The notes: generated from the sequence alone by a model not told the origin. Shown: positions 1-12,699, counted from the first letter of the stretch. The stretch is 64,000 nt of DNA from Pseudocercospora fijiensis CIRAD86 (GCF_000340215.1 NW_006921536.1:5416874-5480873); one strand, 5' to 3'. Translations and numbers: made by a program.

Positions 1-610
1 TAGAAATGCTGTTCTTCTAGTGTCTACCTCTTACAACTGCCCGGAAGTCGCCTCGGTTAGCTCGAAGCTAGTCTATAATCTAGAGAGTAAGTTGAAGATT
101 AGTATCGGTTATAAGTTAATACTTCTTACTAACTTATAGACTAAGTTTAGCCTTATTAATAGTCGTTAAGGCATTCTATACGACATCGTATAGGCCTAGG
201 ATACGGTAGGAAAGAACCTTCGCGAAGAGCTACCTCTATGCCTCTTAGTCGCATTTAATAGGCTTAAAGACAATGCTCCGGAGCTCTTTAGAACTAACAA
301 CCGCAAGGTTGTCCTAATCTTCCGTATTTAGCGTACTATCGATAGTAGTAAGAGTAATTAGCGTCTACAATTTCCTATTACTGTCTTATATATATTAACA
401 GTATACAAAGCTTAGGGTATAACACTTAATAAGGCGGTAATTAAGACTAGCCTAGAGTTCTCTTCTAGACTAACATATGTCGCCTTCTCTCGTATTAAAG
501 ACTATCGCGGACTTATAATCGAGGGCGCATTCGATTATAACTAGCTTACGAAAGAACTAACTAAGAGTGCTATACCTCGAATGCGGGCTATAGATAAAGA
601 GCGACGTCGC
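1..610 (+). pseudogene. Pif1/Helitron helicase, C-terminal fragment
   Basis: Reading through RIP stops in one forward frame gives the end of a superfamily 1B helicase. About 400-540 matches the last conserved helicase motifs: a stretch like YKAWGITLNKAVIKTS followed by SRLTYVAFSRIKDYRGL. This is the usual HKSQGLTL and TYVALSR pattern of Pif1 and Helitron helicases. The family unwinds DNA and, fused to a Rep nuclease, drives rolling-circle transposition. The Rep domain and N-terminus would lie left of the window. In-frame TAG/TAA stops show it is dead. Confidence 0.6.
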
Positions 611-1339
611 AACTAGGTCCTACCTAAGCCTCCTACCTTACTAGTACTAAGCTCTCGCATATTCGACTTTAGCGGCTTCTCGGATACTATCCTTAATATA
701 CTAGGCATAGCTCCTATACCGAATCCTCGCTATATTTAGTTAGACCTAGCATCCGATGCTGTAGCAGACACAGCGCTTGTAGTTCGGGTAGACCTTCCTA
801 CCTCCGATAATATAGATATCGATCCTGCCGATAGTAGACTAGGTCCCGGTAACCTAGAGCGAGAGGTCTAGGGCTACCCTCTAGGCTCTAGTTAGGTATT
901 TCTCGCTTCCGAAGTTAGTCTAGTACTACCTAGAGCTTGGGATCATTCCTATATACAGCGCGAGCGATAGGCTGTAATTAATAATTAACTGTTTATTCGC
1001 TAACTATAGGACTAAGAGCGATAACTATAGTAACAGCTCTAAGCTGCTAATCCTCCCTTGCCTTCTGTCCCTAACCCGCCGCTAGCTCTATTAGTAGGTC
1101 TAACAGCCGCTCGACTGCTAGTTCTAATAGCAGCTCTAATAGCAGCTCTAATAGTAGCTCCGAAAGCAGCTCTATTAGCAGCTCCCGCGCGAACAGGCCT
1201 TAACGACCTTAAGCTAGCAACTTATGCTTATCGTCGCGCGCACGTTAAACTAGCGCTTCCTAAGAAGGACTTAGATAATCGTTCTAACGAGGTTCTCGCT
1301 CTTACTAAGTCGTTCTATTCTTAGCTCTATCGCTCTAGT

Positions 1340-2708
1340 ATCTTTAGTAAGGACTAAGAAGCAGAATATGTCTTCTAGCAGGTCTTTAAAGTAGAGGCAC
1401 TTTACCGCTCCGAGCGAGATGCTACTATTAGTCGTAAGCAGTGCCTCGAAATTATATAGTAATATCCTATTAATTATCCGTTATACGACCTTACAGATCT
1501 TGCTATAGAATTTAGTAAAGAGCGGGTCTACGGTATATATCCTTTAAGCGTCGATCCGGATATAAAGTTCCCGTTTAAGCAGCCGGCAGTGCTTCCTGTT
1601 ACATTTAAGTCCTGTATACGTATAGCTCTATATCTAAAACTAGGCGACAAGGACTATAATAATGCCTAGTACTTTATACAAGACATCGACAGAATTATAC
1701 GCTTAAGCGCCTACCCTATTTAAGGTTACTAATTTATATCGCTAATAGATAACGATAAAGAGACGGTATAGTACGCCGAGATAAACTATAGCACGAAGCA
1801 GGCAATCGCAATGCTCCGAATAGCGACTCGTATTATCGAGCATTTTAGCTTTCTAGTTGCATCCGATAACAAGGTTATCTCTAAGGAGTAGTAGGATGCT
1901 AATTAGGTCGAGAACACTCGGCAGTAGCATTAGTATAACACTAATATACTGCTCTTATATCTTAGGCAATTGGGCTTTATAGCAACTAGCCGTATCTCTG
2001 CTATATCCTACTTAGCCTCTTACTTAATTGCTATAGAGGTCAATCTAAGTATAGGTACGATACGTATATAGAATACAGAAGGCGGTATTAATAGTAAGCG
2101 CACTATCGGACCTCTTAGAGGTTAATTCATCCTTGCGCTTGCCGATCTGCTATCTTACTTTCTATATACACAGTATGCTAGTTAGCTACGACTAGGCACT
2201 TAGACATATATCGAAACTGCAGACAACGATGTAATATAGCAGCCTAATGCTTATAGCTATAGCCCGCTTGCTATCTAATATCTTATCTTTTCTCTCGAAG
2301 GCAAGACACTGTTCCGGAAGACGTAGAACCTAGATAAGTATTATATAGATCTCCGCCGTCGATATCTCCGCATTATCTACGATAGTATCGATAATAAGGT
2401 CTAGCTTCAACTACGTTAGATCTAGACAAAGCAGCTCCTATAGCCTAACGACTTCTCGGCTGCCTTCTAATAAGGCTTTTAGGATAGGTATACTTAGATT
2501 AAAGAGGACCGCTAAGAATCTCTCGATCGTATACGTAATATACGAGAAGTAGAAGAGGAAATAGCGCGTAAGGCCGCTCTAGAGGCATTCCGACGCTAGT
2601 ACGGCCGTGTACTAGCCGCACAACCCTTAAACAATCTAGATACATTAATAGGCTTATAGGACTTCTATAATAGTAACGAGGAAGAGGAAGACTTTAGTAG
2701 TAGATAAT
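1340..2708 (+). pseudogene. decayed open frame of unknown function in the Helitron-like element
   Basis: One forward frame stays readable for over 1.3 kb if TAG and TAA are taken as former Trp or Gln codons. It ends in an acidic tail at about 2680-2708. I recognise no domain. It could be the C-terminal extension of the helicase polyprotein or a separate captured gene. A low-complexity Ala/Leu-rich stretch at 1058-1324, built on a 12-bp CTCTAATAGCAG repeat, separates it from the helicase part. Confidence 0.35.
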
Positions 2709-2907
2709 AGGTAATTATCGCATTAAGCAATAGCATAGACGGGATAGGATGAGATAGACAGAATGAGATAAACGGGATAACATAGTTAGAATAAGATTAA
2801 TAGCTAGTTAATTAATTGATCGCTTGTTTATAAAACTATAGAAATATTATAGTTTAAACTGCTTAGAAGATTAAATATAGACTTTCACTCTAATTAGCTA
2901 CTATAAA

Positions 2908-2968
2908 GCTATAAGCATAGATCGCGATTATAAGCGGCTTGCCGCTTATAATTGCGATCGCTTATAGC
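2908..2968. repeat. long near-perfect palindrome
   Basis: Arms 2920-2938 and 2941-2959 are 19-bp inverted copies separated by only 2 bases, with one C/T mismatch of the kind RIP makes. A second inverted pair, GCTATAAGC and GCTTATAGC, extends it outward to 2908 and 2968. It lies about 200 bp after the last readable frame of the Helitron-like element, so it may be a terminal hairpin or terminator of that element. Confidence 0.7.
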
Positions 2969-3239
2969 GAGTATGCAGTTAGTCCTATACTTTATAACAA
3001 GCCCGTTTAGTATAAGTTGCCTAGTAGGTACTAACAGCTTGCTTATTATCGTAAGGCTTAAGGTAGCCTAACTTGCTCGAGCCTAACTGTATTCTAGTCG
3101 ATTAAGTACATTTCTAGCAAACTACGCTAGCAAAAGTAATTAATACGATAACGACGACGGCATTCTATTAGCTCTACGGAGTGCGAAAGCTTCGCTCGCA
3201 CTTAGTAGGCACGCGCAGCCGCCCGCAAGCACATTTTAG

Positions 3240-3420
3240 CCGATAGTAAAGAGCTATAGTCTATAGAACGTATCCTAAAGTACCGAACTAGATAGGGCAA
3301 GAAGGAGTACCTATTAAGATAGCAAGGCTATTTACCTAAATAGGACTCGTAGGAGGCTAAAGACTCCTTTAAGGATATAGCTGAGTTATTAGACGAATAT
3401 CAGACCAGTATAAAGAACAA
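3240..3420 (+). pseudogene. chromodomain of Gypsy Pol (copy A)
   Basis: Read through its stops, this gives a chromodomain with the usual order: a SIERILKYRTR-like start, KKEYLLRWWGY-like middle and an acidic helix with LLD. In chromoviruses this domain follows integrase and directs insertion to histone-marked heterochromatin. The same segment is found in the copies at about 8905-9065 and 15190-15345. Confidence 0.6.
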
Positions 3421-4625
3421 GAAGAAGGCTAAGGGCCTATAATGTTACTAGGAAGGCCTCGGATTAATACTACCCCCGGGGTGCTATTAGCTAACTAATT
3501 AGAGGCCGGCAAACTAGGACAATAAGACTATACTACTACAGTAAATGCGCACCGAGTGTTAACGAGCGCGCTATAACTATTAACTAATCGCCTACTCTTT
3601 TAAGAACTCTACCTCTTGTTTATTTATTTATAGGGCCTCGAAGCCTAGGCAATTAGCGATACGCGCGTACGAATAACGGTAATAAAGATAATAGTATCGC
3701 GCTACGAGCTAGCAGTATGCCGGCGGCCGGCGCGGCTATATTAGTAACAGTGTTGCGGAGTGTATTATTAGTCGAAGAAGGAAATCGGAAGCAAGGTAAA
3801 GTTAGCGCTAAGACGACTAGCGCCGCTATTATTAATATTACCTGCTCGCTACTATTGCTAACCTTACCTATACTACGAGCCTAAAGCACTATACTAACTA
3901 AGTTAAAAAGATTGAACCTGCTAAGGGTTTAATTAAAACTTTAAGCCGCTTAAAAGATTAAGATAGACTAACTAAAGGCAAAACTATAGAGCTAAGCTAG
4001 CTAGGGTCGATCTTGCGGATAATAGGTTACTTCTCGATCTTTCCGACCTTTTAGGCGAGGCGAACCTTAACTGTTGCACTTATAGTAGCCTTTACCTATA
4101 GAAACTAGACGAACTGTGTTTTTTAAAAAGATAAGATAAGATTAATAATTAAAGGCTACTAAACCTAACTAATTAGGGCTAGCGAAACTACGAACAATAA
4201 TAGTCCTCGTAATAATAAGAACAAACCCTCGGAAGCGGACAACTCTCGGAAGCGGACATAGCTAGGTCTTTTAAGAGTAAACGCAAAGAACTCGGTACGA
4301 TATTACTTAGAACGGAGGCAGTGCTACAATACCTCGTACGCCTACCTATTATAGTAGGGAAGGCGCGCTCGTATTATAATTAGTCGATAGTCCTTAATTC
4401 TTATAGATATATATTACTTTATAGTTTATTATATATAGGGATAGCGTAGTTAGAGTTAGACATTGCGTTAGAAGGTAAGGTTTAACATAGTTACATAATT
4501 AGGTAGTTAAGTGTTTAATTTAGCGCGGACTAAGTAGCTTATTAGATTTGCTAAGTTAGTAGCAATAGAGGTCGAGATTGGAATATAGAAGGCTATAAGG
4601 GCGCGGCCTTTAGAAGGGAAGCGTA

Positions 4626-4822
4626 TATTAGGGCTAAAGAGGCTATACGTAATTAGTATATAATTAGGCCGAGTAAAGCTAGGGTCTTAGTGCCTTAGGC
4701 AGGACTTAGCGCTTAGCGTTAGGCTAACTAGCCTGCCTTCCTCTCTCTCCTCCTAGATCCTTATCGAATACTATACTAATTTACTACTACCCTATCTACC
4801 TGCTAACATAACCCCTCTTATA
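4626..4822 (+). repeat. Gypsy LTR (copy A, 3' LTR)
   Basis: It is 197 bp, the same length as the four other LTRs of this family. It begins TATTAGGGC (TGTTAGGGC before RIP) and ends CTCTTATA. The bases just upstream, AGAAGGGAAGCG, are the polypurine tract. The right flank is CTTAA; the matching left flank is not in the window. Confidence 0.9.
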
Positions 4823-5750
4823 CTTAAGAACCTTAACGAAATTCCGCTAGTGTCTCGCGCTAATCCCTAACAAACCTCCTTAGACTACGAAACTTCGTAG
4901 GTATATATTAATAGTAAATCCTAAATAGCGTCTTACTATCCGGAGCTATCCTATACTAAATATACTAAACCTACTACTTTTCTTTATCTAGGAACGCCGG
5001 CTTCTCTTACGCTACTAATAGGCGATATAGTATACCGTAGGCAAGAGAAGCGCTAGAAATACTAATCTCTTTATATTTCTATTTAGTTTTCTATTTATTT
5101 TTCTCTCTTTCTCCTTTATTTTTCTCTTTATTTTATATACTATAGTACGACTTATCGATATAGCGCGACTTATTAATACGTTTAGCGCCCTTTAGTTCTT
5201 TTTTTAGAAGTCTAATATTAGCTAGTTAGAAGTAGCTAGTTATCTTAGAAATACTAAATTGAGGTATCTAAGAGTTCTTAACTATCTATTTAGAAGTATA
5301 ACTAGAGGAAAGAGTTAGATTTATAAGTAGTAGCGGTTATTAATAATAAAATAGACGCTATAGCGATTTAAGCCGTTATATTTAACTCTAATATAGCTGA
5401 TATATTGCTCCTCGGGCTCTTCTTTATACTTGGGTAGTAATTCGGGCTCTAGCCTATAGTACCTATACTTAGTTAGTATCTTAGGCTCTAGATTATAGTA
5501 CTTGTTATACTTTTCTAAGATATCTATAGTAATAGTCGGGTATAGTATTAAGAAGTAGTAAGAGGTTAGTTATTAGAGTCGTAAGCGCTAAAAAGGAGAA
5601 CGACTCTATAAATTAGCGATATAGGTTATACGAATCGTAAAACTATACTTATGCTTAATAGCGAGTAGTATTAATAGATGTCTACTATAAGAACTACGGC
5701 TCGGATATTCGTAAGCACAACTATCAGCTCTATATAACGTAGAAAGCAGA
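4823..5750. other. RIP-mutated DNA without recognisable gene
   Basis: TpA-rich, CpA-poor sequence with a T-rich stretch near 5080-5140. I see no terminal repeats, no readable frame longer than noise, and no match to the other elements. The RIP pattern stops abruptly near 5750 at the edge of the RNase gene island. Confidence 0.6.
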
Positions 5751-5952
5751 GATTCTAATCCAGAGAGGCCAATTGTGGAGCACTTGCTTCATGGTTGAAG
5801 TCCTTAGCGTGACAGCCTGACGCCCGTGCCAAGAAAGCTTGACGGCTCGCATGTTGAAGGAATCTCATAAGAGGACGCGTCTTAGCCTTTGGGAGGCGGC
5901 CTGGATCCAGTATCTGTCGTATAAATTCTTATCTATCATCATATGTACATTT

Positions 5953-7006
5953 TCATGCGAGACAGTTTTTCACGTCTGCCTTAATAGTGCGAATTTTATC
6001 GCGCAGAGTCGCAGTCTGCTCATAGTAGTGGACCGCACCCGTGACATTAGTGCAACCTGACCTCGATGTCTGGTCGACTGGCACGTAGCGGTGGTCTTGC
6101 GGGCGTCCAAAGACGTGCATATAATACCAAACCTCACTCAAGACAGTCCTGCCCGTATCCGTGCTCTTCGCAGCTTTTCCTGCAGCAGTGTCATTGTATC
6201 GCGGCCCAGAGCAGCCCACGTATGGTACAGCGCCATGCTCAGCAGCAAGAGCATTCTCAAGCTGGACTCTGCTATATCCAGTGCTGTTGCTCGGCGTGAT
6301 GCCATGCTTCGCAAGCCACTCCCAAGTTGAGAACTTTTGGTAGTATCCAATCGCAGTCTCAAAGAAATCTACCACCTCTTCATGCTGCTGGTACTTTGGT
6401 CCGTAGCATGGCACATCGAATGTCGAGAAGCAAGTGGCGTGCTTGCTGAATTCATGTCCCCAGAAGTCAGCGTTCGGTCCGGTCTGAGAGATCCAGTACT
6501 TGTTCATCCACGCGAGGAGATCGTATTTCCCGAACGGCTCGAGGAACGTGCCGATGTTGCTGCCGTTGTACGGTGGGACCACTGTACCATTCGGCAGGCC
6601 ATTCGTCGTGTTCGGTGATGGGACGGGATCGTATTGGCGACTGAGATCGCAGTATTGCGTGTACGAGCCATTACTGACGAAAGATTAGCACGATTGTGAC
6701 AGAGAGGCCTGTGATCGCTGCTCACCAGAAGTCAGGCCAAAGACCATGCAAAGTCCAGGTGTTTTCCGGCAGTGGCTTGTCTGCCCAAACATCCCAGAAC
6801 TGGGTAGCTAGCAGAAGACCGCCATAGGTCTCAACACAGCATGTATCAACATCCGCTGGATTCGCTTTGGCTGAACATGATAAGTATGCCGGGTCGAGCA
6901 CGCAGGTATGGTTGCTTGTGCCGGTCTTGGGATAGAGTGCAGCATGCGCAGTGAAAGCCGAAGCTGCTGTCAGTACTACGGATCTCATATTGTTGGCGGG
7001 ATACAA
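5953..7006 (-). CDS. secreted ribonuclease T2 family protein
   Basis: Predicted 333 aa in two exons, 7006-6726 and 6673-5953, with a 52-nt intron (6725-6674, GTGAGC...CAG). The splice joins WPDF to CNGSY, as expected for the family. RNase T2 enzymes cut single-stranded RNA through 2',3'-cyclic phosphates, in secretory compartments or outside the cell. Both active-site motifs are present: WTLHGLWPDF (His87) and FWGHEFSKHATC (His167, Glu168, Lys171, His172). Many Cys and several N-glycosylation sequons fit secretion. The N-terminus has a signal peptide. A second start at 6988 would give the more usual short signal (MRSVVLTAASAFTAHA) and 327 aa. A TATA-like TATATG lies about 35 bp upstream. The gene stands alone in a 1.5-kb island between repeats and shows no RIP damage. 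Family is certain; a role in virulence or nutrition is only possible. Confidence 0.95.
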
Positions 7007-7289
7007 TAGCAGTTCATGGAGAAGAGTAGCTCGACATATACCAGCCTACCCAAGTATGATTTGAGGGCACATGCTCTCGGCGAGGTGCGGTGCCACGCGG
7101 AGGCAAAAGGAGTTGTGCCTGCATGCTGATATCGCCTCGTGGTGATGGTACCTGCAGCGATAGGCCAGAGTTGCGGTGGTCGACCTCGAAATGATGTAGC
7201 CTAGAAAGTAGCTCCGATCTGAAGAAAGCGTCGTTCTTGGATCGCCATTATGATTGGCTCCGGACATGCCATGGCGAAGGAGCGTGACG

Positions 7290-7447
7290 CAAGGTCGGCT
7301 TACCTAACTAGCCGATATATTGTACTTTCCCTCGTAGTATATAATATAGGTAAGTCCCTACTTAGTAGAAATGCGTAACTAGAGTTTGGTTGCTAGCTCT
7401 TATATAATAATATTTACTAGCTATCTAAGAGTATAATTATAAATCTA
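7290..7447. other. AT-rich strip between gene island and Gypsy LTR
   Basis: TpA-rich, CpA-poor DNA with no frame or repeat of its own. It continues, in the pre-insertion sense, at 31971, because the last five bases ATCTA (7443-7447) are duplicated at 31971-31975. It is old intergenic DNA between the RNase T2 gene and the gene at 32575, probably RIP-mutated by spread from the element. Confidence 0.6.
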
Positions 7448-7644
7448 TATAAGAAGGGTTATATTAGTAGGTAGATAGGGTAGTAGTAGGCACAAGTAGT
7501 ATTCGATAAGGAGCTAGGAGGAGAGGGAGGAAGGTAGGCAAGTTAGCCTATTACTAAGCGCTAAGCCCTACCTAAGGTACTAAGACCCTAGCTTTACTTA
7601 GCCTAGTTATATACTAATTACGTATAGCCTCTTTAGCCCTAATA
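7448..7644 (-). repeat. Gypsy 1 3' LTR
   Basis: 197 bp; begins TATAAGAAGGG on the plus strand (TGTAAG before RIP) and ends CCCTAATA (CCCTAACA before RIP). Left flank ATCTA matches the right flank of the LTR at 31774-31970. The purine tract AGAAGGGAAGCG (read on the minus strand) abuts it at about 7645-7660. Confidence 0.93.
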
Positions 7645-8904
7645 TACGCTTCCCTTCTAAAGGCCGCGCCCTCGTAGCCTGTCTATGTTCTACGACCTCT
7701 ATTACCGCTAACTTAGTAAGTCTAATAAGCTACTTAGCCTACGTTAAATTAAATACTTAACTACCTAATTACGTAACTATATTAAACCTTACCTTCTAAC
7801 ACAATGTCTAACTTCTAACTACGCTATCCCCTATATAATAAACTATAAAGTAATATATATCTACAAGAATTAAGGGCCTTCGACTAATTATAATACAAGC
7901 GCGTCTTCCCTACTATAATAGGTAGACGTACGAGGTATTACAGCCCTGCCTCCGTTCTAAGTAATGTCGTACCGAGTTCTTTGCGTCTACTCTTAAAAGA
8001 CCTAGAAATGTCCGCTTCCGAGGGTTGTTCTTATTATTACGAGGGCTATTATTATTCGTAGTTTCGCTAGCCCTAATTAGTTAGGTTTAGTAGCCTTTAA
8101 TTGTTAATCTTATCTTATCTTTTAAAAAACACAGCTCGTCTAGTTTCTATAGGTAAAGGCTATTATAAGTACTATAGTAGTAGAGGTTCGCCTCGCTTAA
8201 AGGGTTAGATAGATCGAGGAGTAACCTATTATCCGCAAGATCGACCCCGGCTAGCTTAGCTCTATAGTTTTTACTTTTAGTTAGTCTATTAGTCGCTTAA
8301 TCTTTTAGGCGGCTTAAAGTTTTAATTAAAGTTTTAATTAAAGGTGCCTTAGGCTCGTAGTATAGGTAAGGTTATGTCTATAGGCGTAGTAACAATAGCA
8401 AGTAATATTAATAATAGTAGCGCTAGTCGTCTTAGCGCTAACTTTACCTTGCTTTCGATTTCCTTCTTCGACTAATAATATACTCTATAATACTATTACT
8501 AATATAGCCGCGCTAGCCGTATCGCCCTTTAGTATAAGCGTAACGCCGTCGTTACTATTATTATTACTAATACTATTCGCCTACGCGCGCGCCGCCTCTA
8601 TTAACTACCTAGGCCTTAGGGCTCCGATAGAACGTAGGAATAAGAGGGGCGCTAAGAGGAGGACCTTATAGGGTACGCTAGTAAAGAGGTAGATTCCTTA
8701 AAAGAGTAGGCGATTAGTTAATAGTTATAGTGCGCTCGTTAGTACTCGTTACGCGTTCGTTATCGTAGTATAGTCTTGTTGTCCTTTACTAACAATTGCT
8801 TGCCTCTAATTAGTTAGCTTAATAGCACCCTAGGGATAGTATTGTTCCTAGGCCTTTCTAGTAATATTATAGGCCCTTAGCCTTCTTCTTATTCTTTACG
8901 CTAG

Positions 8905-9065
8905 TCTAATACTTATCTAACAACTCGGTTATATCCTTAAAGGAGTCTTTAGCTTCCTATAAGTCCTATTCTAGTAAATAGCCCTACTATCTTAGTAGGT
9001 ACTCCTTCTTGCCTTACCTAGTCCGGTACTTTAGGATGCGTTCTATAGACTATAGCTCTTTACTA
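8905..9065 (-). pseudogene. chromodomain of Gypsy 1 Pol
   Basis: Reading the minus strand through RIP stops gives a chromodomain with an ELWSIERIL-like start, a KKEYLL..WGYL core and an acidic C-terminal helix. It sits between integrase and the 3' LTR, as in chromoviruses. Confidence 0.6.
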
Positions 9066-9549
9066 TTAGCTAAGACTTCTTCTAACTTAGTAGGCGCTTT
9101 ATCGCCTTTACGCTAGTAGTATAGTTTAAGGAGGGATACGTAGAAGGTGTTATAGATAGTGTAATAAGGTAGAAGCTATAACTAATAGGCCTATGCGGAG
9201 GAGCCCTTAACTTCTCGAATGCGGAATAGGCTAATATATCTTAGTGCGAGCTTAGGCCTTGTTTTGCTATTAGGTAATAGGTACTTGCAGATGCGGAGGT
9301 TCTTAGTGCTTAGCATAACTATATCGCCTTGTTTAAAGGTTATTAGTGTATAGCGCTTATCGTAGTAGGTCTTTTAGTACTCTTAAGCCCTTATTAGCTT
9401 CTTAGCTATCTTAGTATAGATTTCTCGTATCTTCTAGACACGTTCTATCGCCGCTAGTATCTCTAGTACTTAACGCGCTTCCCTTTCCTTACGCTCGGCC
9501 TCGAGCGATAGTAGGTCTTGTAGTATAGTAGCGTTCTAGCCTATTATAG

Positions 9550-10660
9550 CTATATATAGTAACACCTTAGTCGATAAGTAGACACTGTTATTGTATACGA
9601 ATTTAGCTAGTTGTAGGAGGTTAACCTAGTCGTTAGGGTTCTCGTTAATGTAACTACGTAGGTACTGCTATAGGGTAGCATTCTGCCTCTCTATTTGACC
9701 GTTAGTCTATAAATAGAAGGCTGTTAATAGCCGATGCTTTAGTCTTAGCTACAAGCAAATCTCGCTCTAATAGTAAGATATTAGTATCGATCTACGATCG
9801 GACACGATCCCCTTAGGGGTTCCCTAATAGATATAGAAGATATTAGTCTATAGCGCCTCTACTATATTAATAGCAGTCTAATCCTTGCGTACCGGGATAT
9901 ATCGAGCGCCTTTAGTAAATCGATCTACTACAATAAGGATAGCATTATATACATCCTTGCTACCCCTACGCTTAGTAGGAGGAAGGCCTATAATAAAGTC
10001 TATTATTAGCTTAGCAAATAGCTTCTTTAGAATCGGGAGCGAAGACAACTCGCCGAACGGCAAGTGCTTCGGTGCTTTAACTCGCTAGTATACTATATAG
10101 GTCTGTATATACTCCTTTATATACCGTTTACTATTTAGCTAGTAGTATATACGCGATAGTAGCTCGTGCGACCTCTCTATACTATAGTAACTAGCGAGCT
10201 TACTATTATAGTGCCTCTTTAAAAGCTCTTATCTAATCGATTATTTAGCGGGGATATAGTATCTGCCCTTAAACTTTAAATAGCCTTTATCGTCGATCGA
10301 CTAATTACTCTTACTAGATCGAGTCGTTCGCCTACTTACAAGCCTACTAATACGGTTAATAGCAAAGGCGTCCCTCTACTAAGCCCGTAACAGCTCATCT
10401 ATAAACGATTAACTATCCCTATTTGCAAGGTTATTTAATAGTACCCTCGCTATTAAACGAGGTACGTATTATATATATCTAACAGTACTAGCAGCCGGAA
10501 CTACTACAATCTCTTCTATAGCGCTATCGCTATATAGACTATTACTATAGATAGCAATGTCCTTAATCGAGTTATTATAGCTCGAGCGATCTACGTCCTT
10601 TCTAACGTATACTAGAAGAACGACAACTCCGCTATAGTATTTGTTGCCGCCGCGGGGTCC
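9550..10660 (-). pseudogene. integrase of Gypsy 1
   Basis: The clearest part is 9878-10063, which reads IDFIIGLPPTKRRG, then AILIVVDRFTKGARYIP. This is the start of the DDE integrase core with its first Asp. The upstream HHCC region and downstream parts are readable only in pieces. Integrase inserts the cDNA and makes the 5-bp duplication seen at both Gypsy insertions. Confidence 0.75.
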
Positions 10661-11344
10661 GGAAGTCCGCTTATCCTACGCTTGCTTATTAATAATATAG
10701 GCTATAGCAATCTTATACTATAGGGTTAGAAACAAAGAATTAATATATTAGGTCTCGCTATCGTAATTAGGTCGCTTCGATAGGCTATTAGCAGGGTTGC
10801 TTACGCCTAGCCGATATAATATATTAAAATCGAACCTAGCGAGGTAGACGGCCTATCTAGCCTATCGACCTATAACCCTAGTAACCTTAGTAATGCTACG
10901 GAGGTTGTTATAGTCTATATAGACCTAAATAGTATGCTATATACTATCGAGATAGTGCCTCTAATACTTAAAGGCCTCGATAATAGCTAGGAGCTCTTAC
11001 TCGTAGGTCTCGTAGCGACGCTCTATATCGATTATCTTTCGTAAAAAGAAGGCAATTAGGTGCTAGTAATAGTCCTTATCTAATTGCTATAATATAATAG
11101 CCGATATAGCGAACTGTAAAGCGTTAGTCTTAATACGGATCTGCTTGCTTAGTACAAAATAGTATAGTAAGGGGACTTTAGTAAATCGCTTCTTTAGACC
11201 GTTAAAAGCGGCTTGTGTCTTGTTAGTCTATTTGAATTCTCTAGACGGGTTGGCCTTAGTTTTAGTAAGCTTAGTTAGGGGCATTACATGCCGTAAATAG
11301 CCCTTAATAAAGCGGCGGTAGAAATTGGCGAAGCTAAGGAACGA

Positions 11345-12154
11345 TTAGAGCTCCTTAATAGACGTAGGAATAGGCCATTTAGTAATTGTTTTAATCCGAT
11401 TAGGATTAGCCTTAACACCCTCGGTTAATACAAGGAAGCTAAGGAATAATACCTCTTTAGCAGCAAAGGTGCATTTAGAAGGTTTGCAATATAGTCTATA
11501 GGCTCGTAGGCGGTCGAGGACCTTACGCACTACGGCCTAGTATTCTGCAATGTTAGGCAAATGTATATAAACTAGGATGTTATCTAGGTAAACTATATAG
11601 AGATAGTCTAACAGGCCCGAAAGGGCCTAATTAATATAGGACTAGAATGTTGTAGGGGCATTAGCTAAGCCGAATAGTATAACTAAGTACTCGAAATAGC
11701 TATAGCGAGTACGAAAGGCCGTTTTCTATTCGTCGCCCTTGCGAATGCGGATACGATAGTACGTATCCTTAATATCTAGTATAGTATAGAAGTAGGCCCT
11801 AGAAAGGCGATCGAGGGTCTTATTAATAAGAGGGAGTAGATAGCGGTCTTTAATAGTAACAGCATTAAGTCTACGGTAATTAACGTATAACCGTAGGCTA
11901 CTATCCTTCTTTAGAACAAACAGGATTAGTGCACTAGTAGGGCTGTTACTATACCGAATGCGGCTATTAGCTAGGTTTTCCTCTAGGTACTTACGCAATA
12001 TAGCAAGCTCTCGCTTACTAAGGTTATAGAGGGGGCTAAAAGGAACCTCTTTGCCCTCTATAATGTTAATCTTATAGTCCGTCTCTTTAAACATAGGCAA
12101 TGTCGATAACAAGTAGTGTTTAAATACATTAATATAGGTTTCTCGAATAGGCAC
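11345..12154 (-). pseudogene. reverse transcriptase of Gypsy 1
   Basis: Two open pieces, 12154-11726 and 11530-11345, cover the N- and C-terminal halves. Seen are the gypsy hallmarks KINIIEGKEVPFSPLYNLS, LRLYVNYRRLNAVTIKDRY and TILDIKDTYYRIRI. The active-site box near 11560-11600 reads YLDN where YLDD is expected; GAC to AAC is a RIP change on the template strand. The enzyme is therefore dead at its catalytic aspartate as well as by stops. Confidence 0.9.
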
Positions 12155-12699
12155 TAGTATACGAGAGAGCTAATTAGGGTCTATGCTATTAGGGGATACA
12201 GGTTTATCGTTATCTCTACCGAGAAGATTAGCTATCGGATTAGCTAAGGTAGGTATTAGGTTGCTAATAAATAGGACTCTAATATTATTAGGACACTCGC
12301 TAATATCGATGTGTTTAATCTCCTCTTTCCGAGCGATTCTAAATCACTACTTCTAAATCCCTAAGTCTATAGCTATAGCGTAGTACTTAAGAACAGGGTT
12401 ACTAATAACAATAGTAGCTTCCCTATATAGGTTGTTTATATCTACTCCGTAGGCGAGGAAGTTTAGTAGGCGCTTATTGCCGAGGTCGTCTCTTAGGGCT
12501 ATATAAACATAGTAGGCTCTATAGGTTAAGTGCTAAGTGTTATTAAACTAAGCAAGGGTTAGCAGGTTAGTCCTAGGCAATTGTCGAAGGTCTAATTGCT
12601 TAGCTAGGCGGTAATTAATAAGGGCGCTAACCGAGTTTCCTAGATCTAGCATAACCTTAGTCTTATAGTTGTCTCTATATATGTCTTATATAAGACAGG

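Larger units (their letters stand above)
1..3236 (+). mobile_element. Helitron-like element, 3' portion, RIP-mutated
   Basis: The element enters from the left edge of the window. Its first 600 bases encode the C-terminal part of a Pif1-type helicase. Decayed coding sequence follows to about 2708, then a strong palindrome, then a terminal stretch at about 3185-3232 that recurs almost identically at the right end of a small insertion near 16780-16831. A 3' terminus shared by a helicase-bearing element and a short non-coding one is typical of autonomous and non-autonomous Helitrons. The right boundary is set by the start of recognisable Gypsy sequence near 3237. No canonical CTRR end was found, so Helentron-type ends are possible. 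The element sits inside the Gypsy copy to its right. Confidence 0.55.
3237..4822 (+). mobile_element. Gypsy chromovirus, 3' end (copy A)
   Basis: The sequence is the reverse complement of the left ends of the Gypsy copies at 7448 and 13749. It starts in the Pol C-terminus, contains the chromodomain (about 3240-3420), the 3' untranslated part, a purine-rich tract just before the LTR, and one complete LTR. The 5' part is cut off where the Helitron-like element ends at about 3236 and may continue left of the window. RIP has removed nearly all CpA. Confidence 0.85.

Noticed and set aside
1058..1324. 88-codon Ala/Leu-rich frame as a membrane peptide
   Set aside because: It is produced by a 12-bp CTCTAATAGCAG repeat in RIP-mutated DNA and starts at a non-ATG codon.
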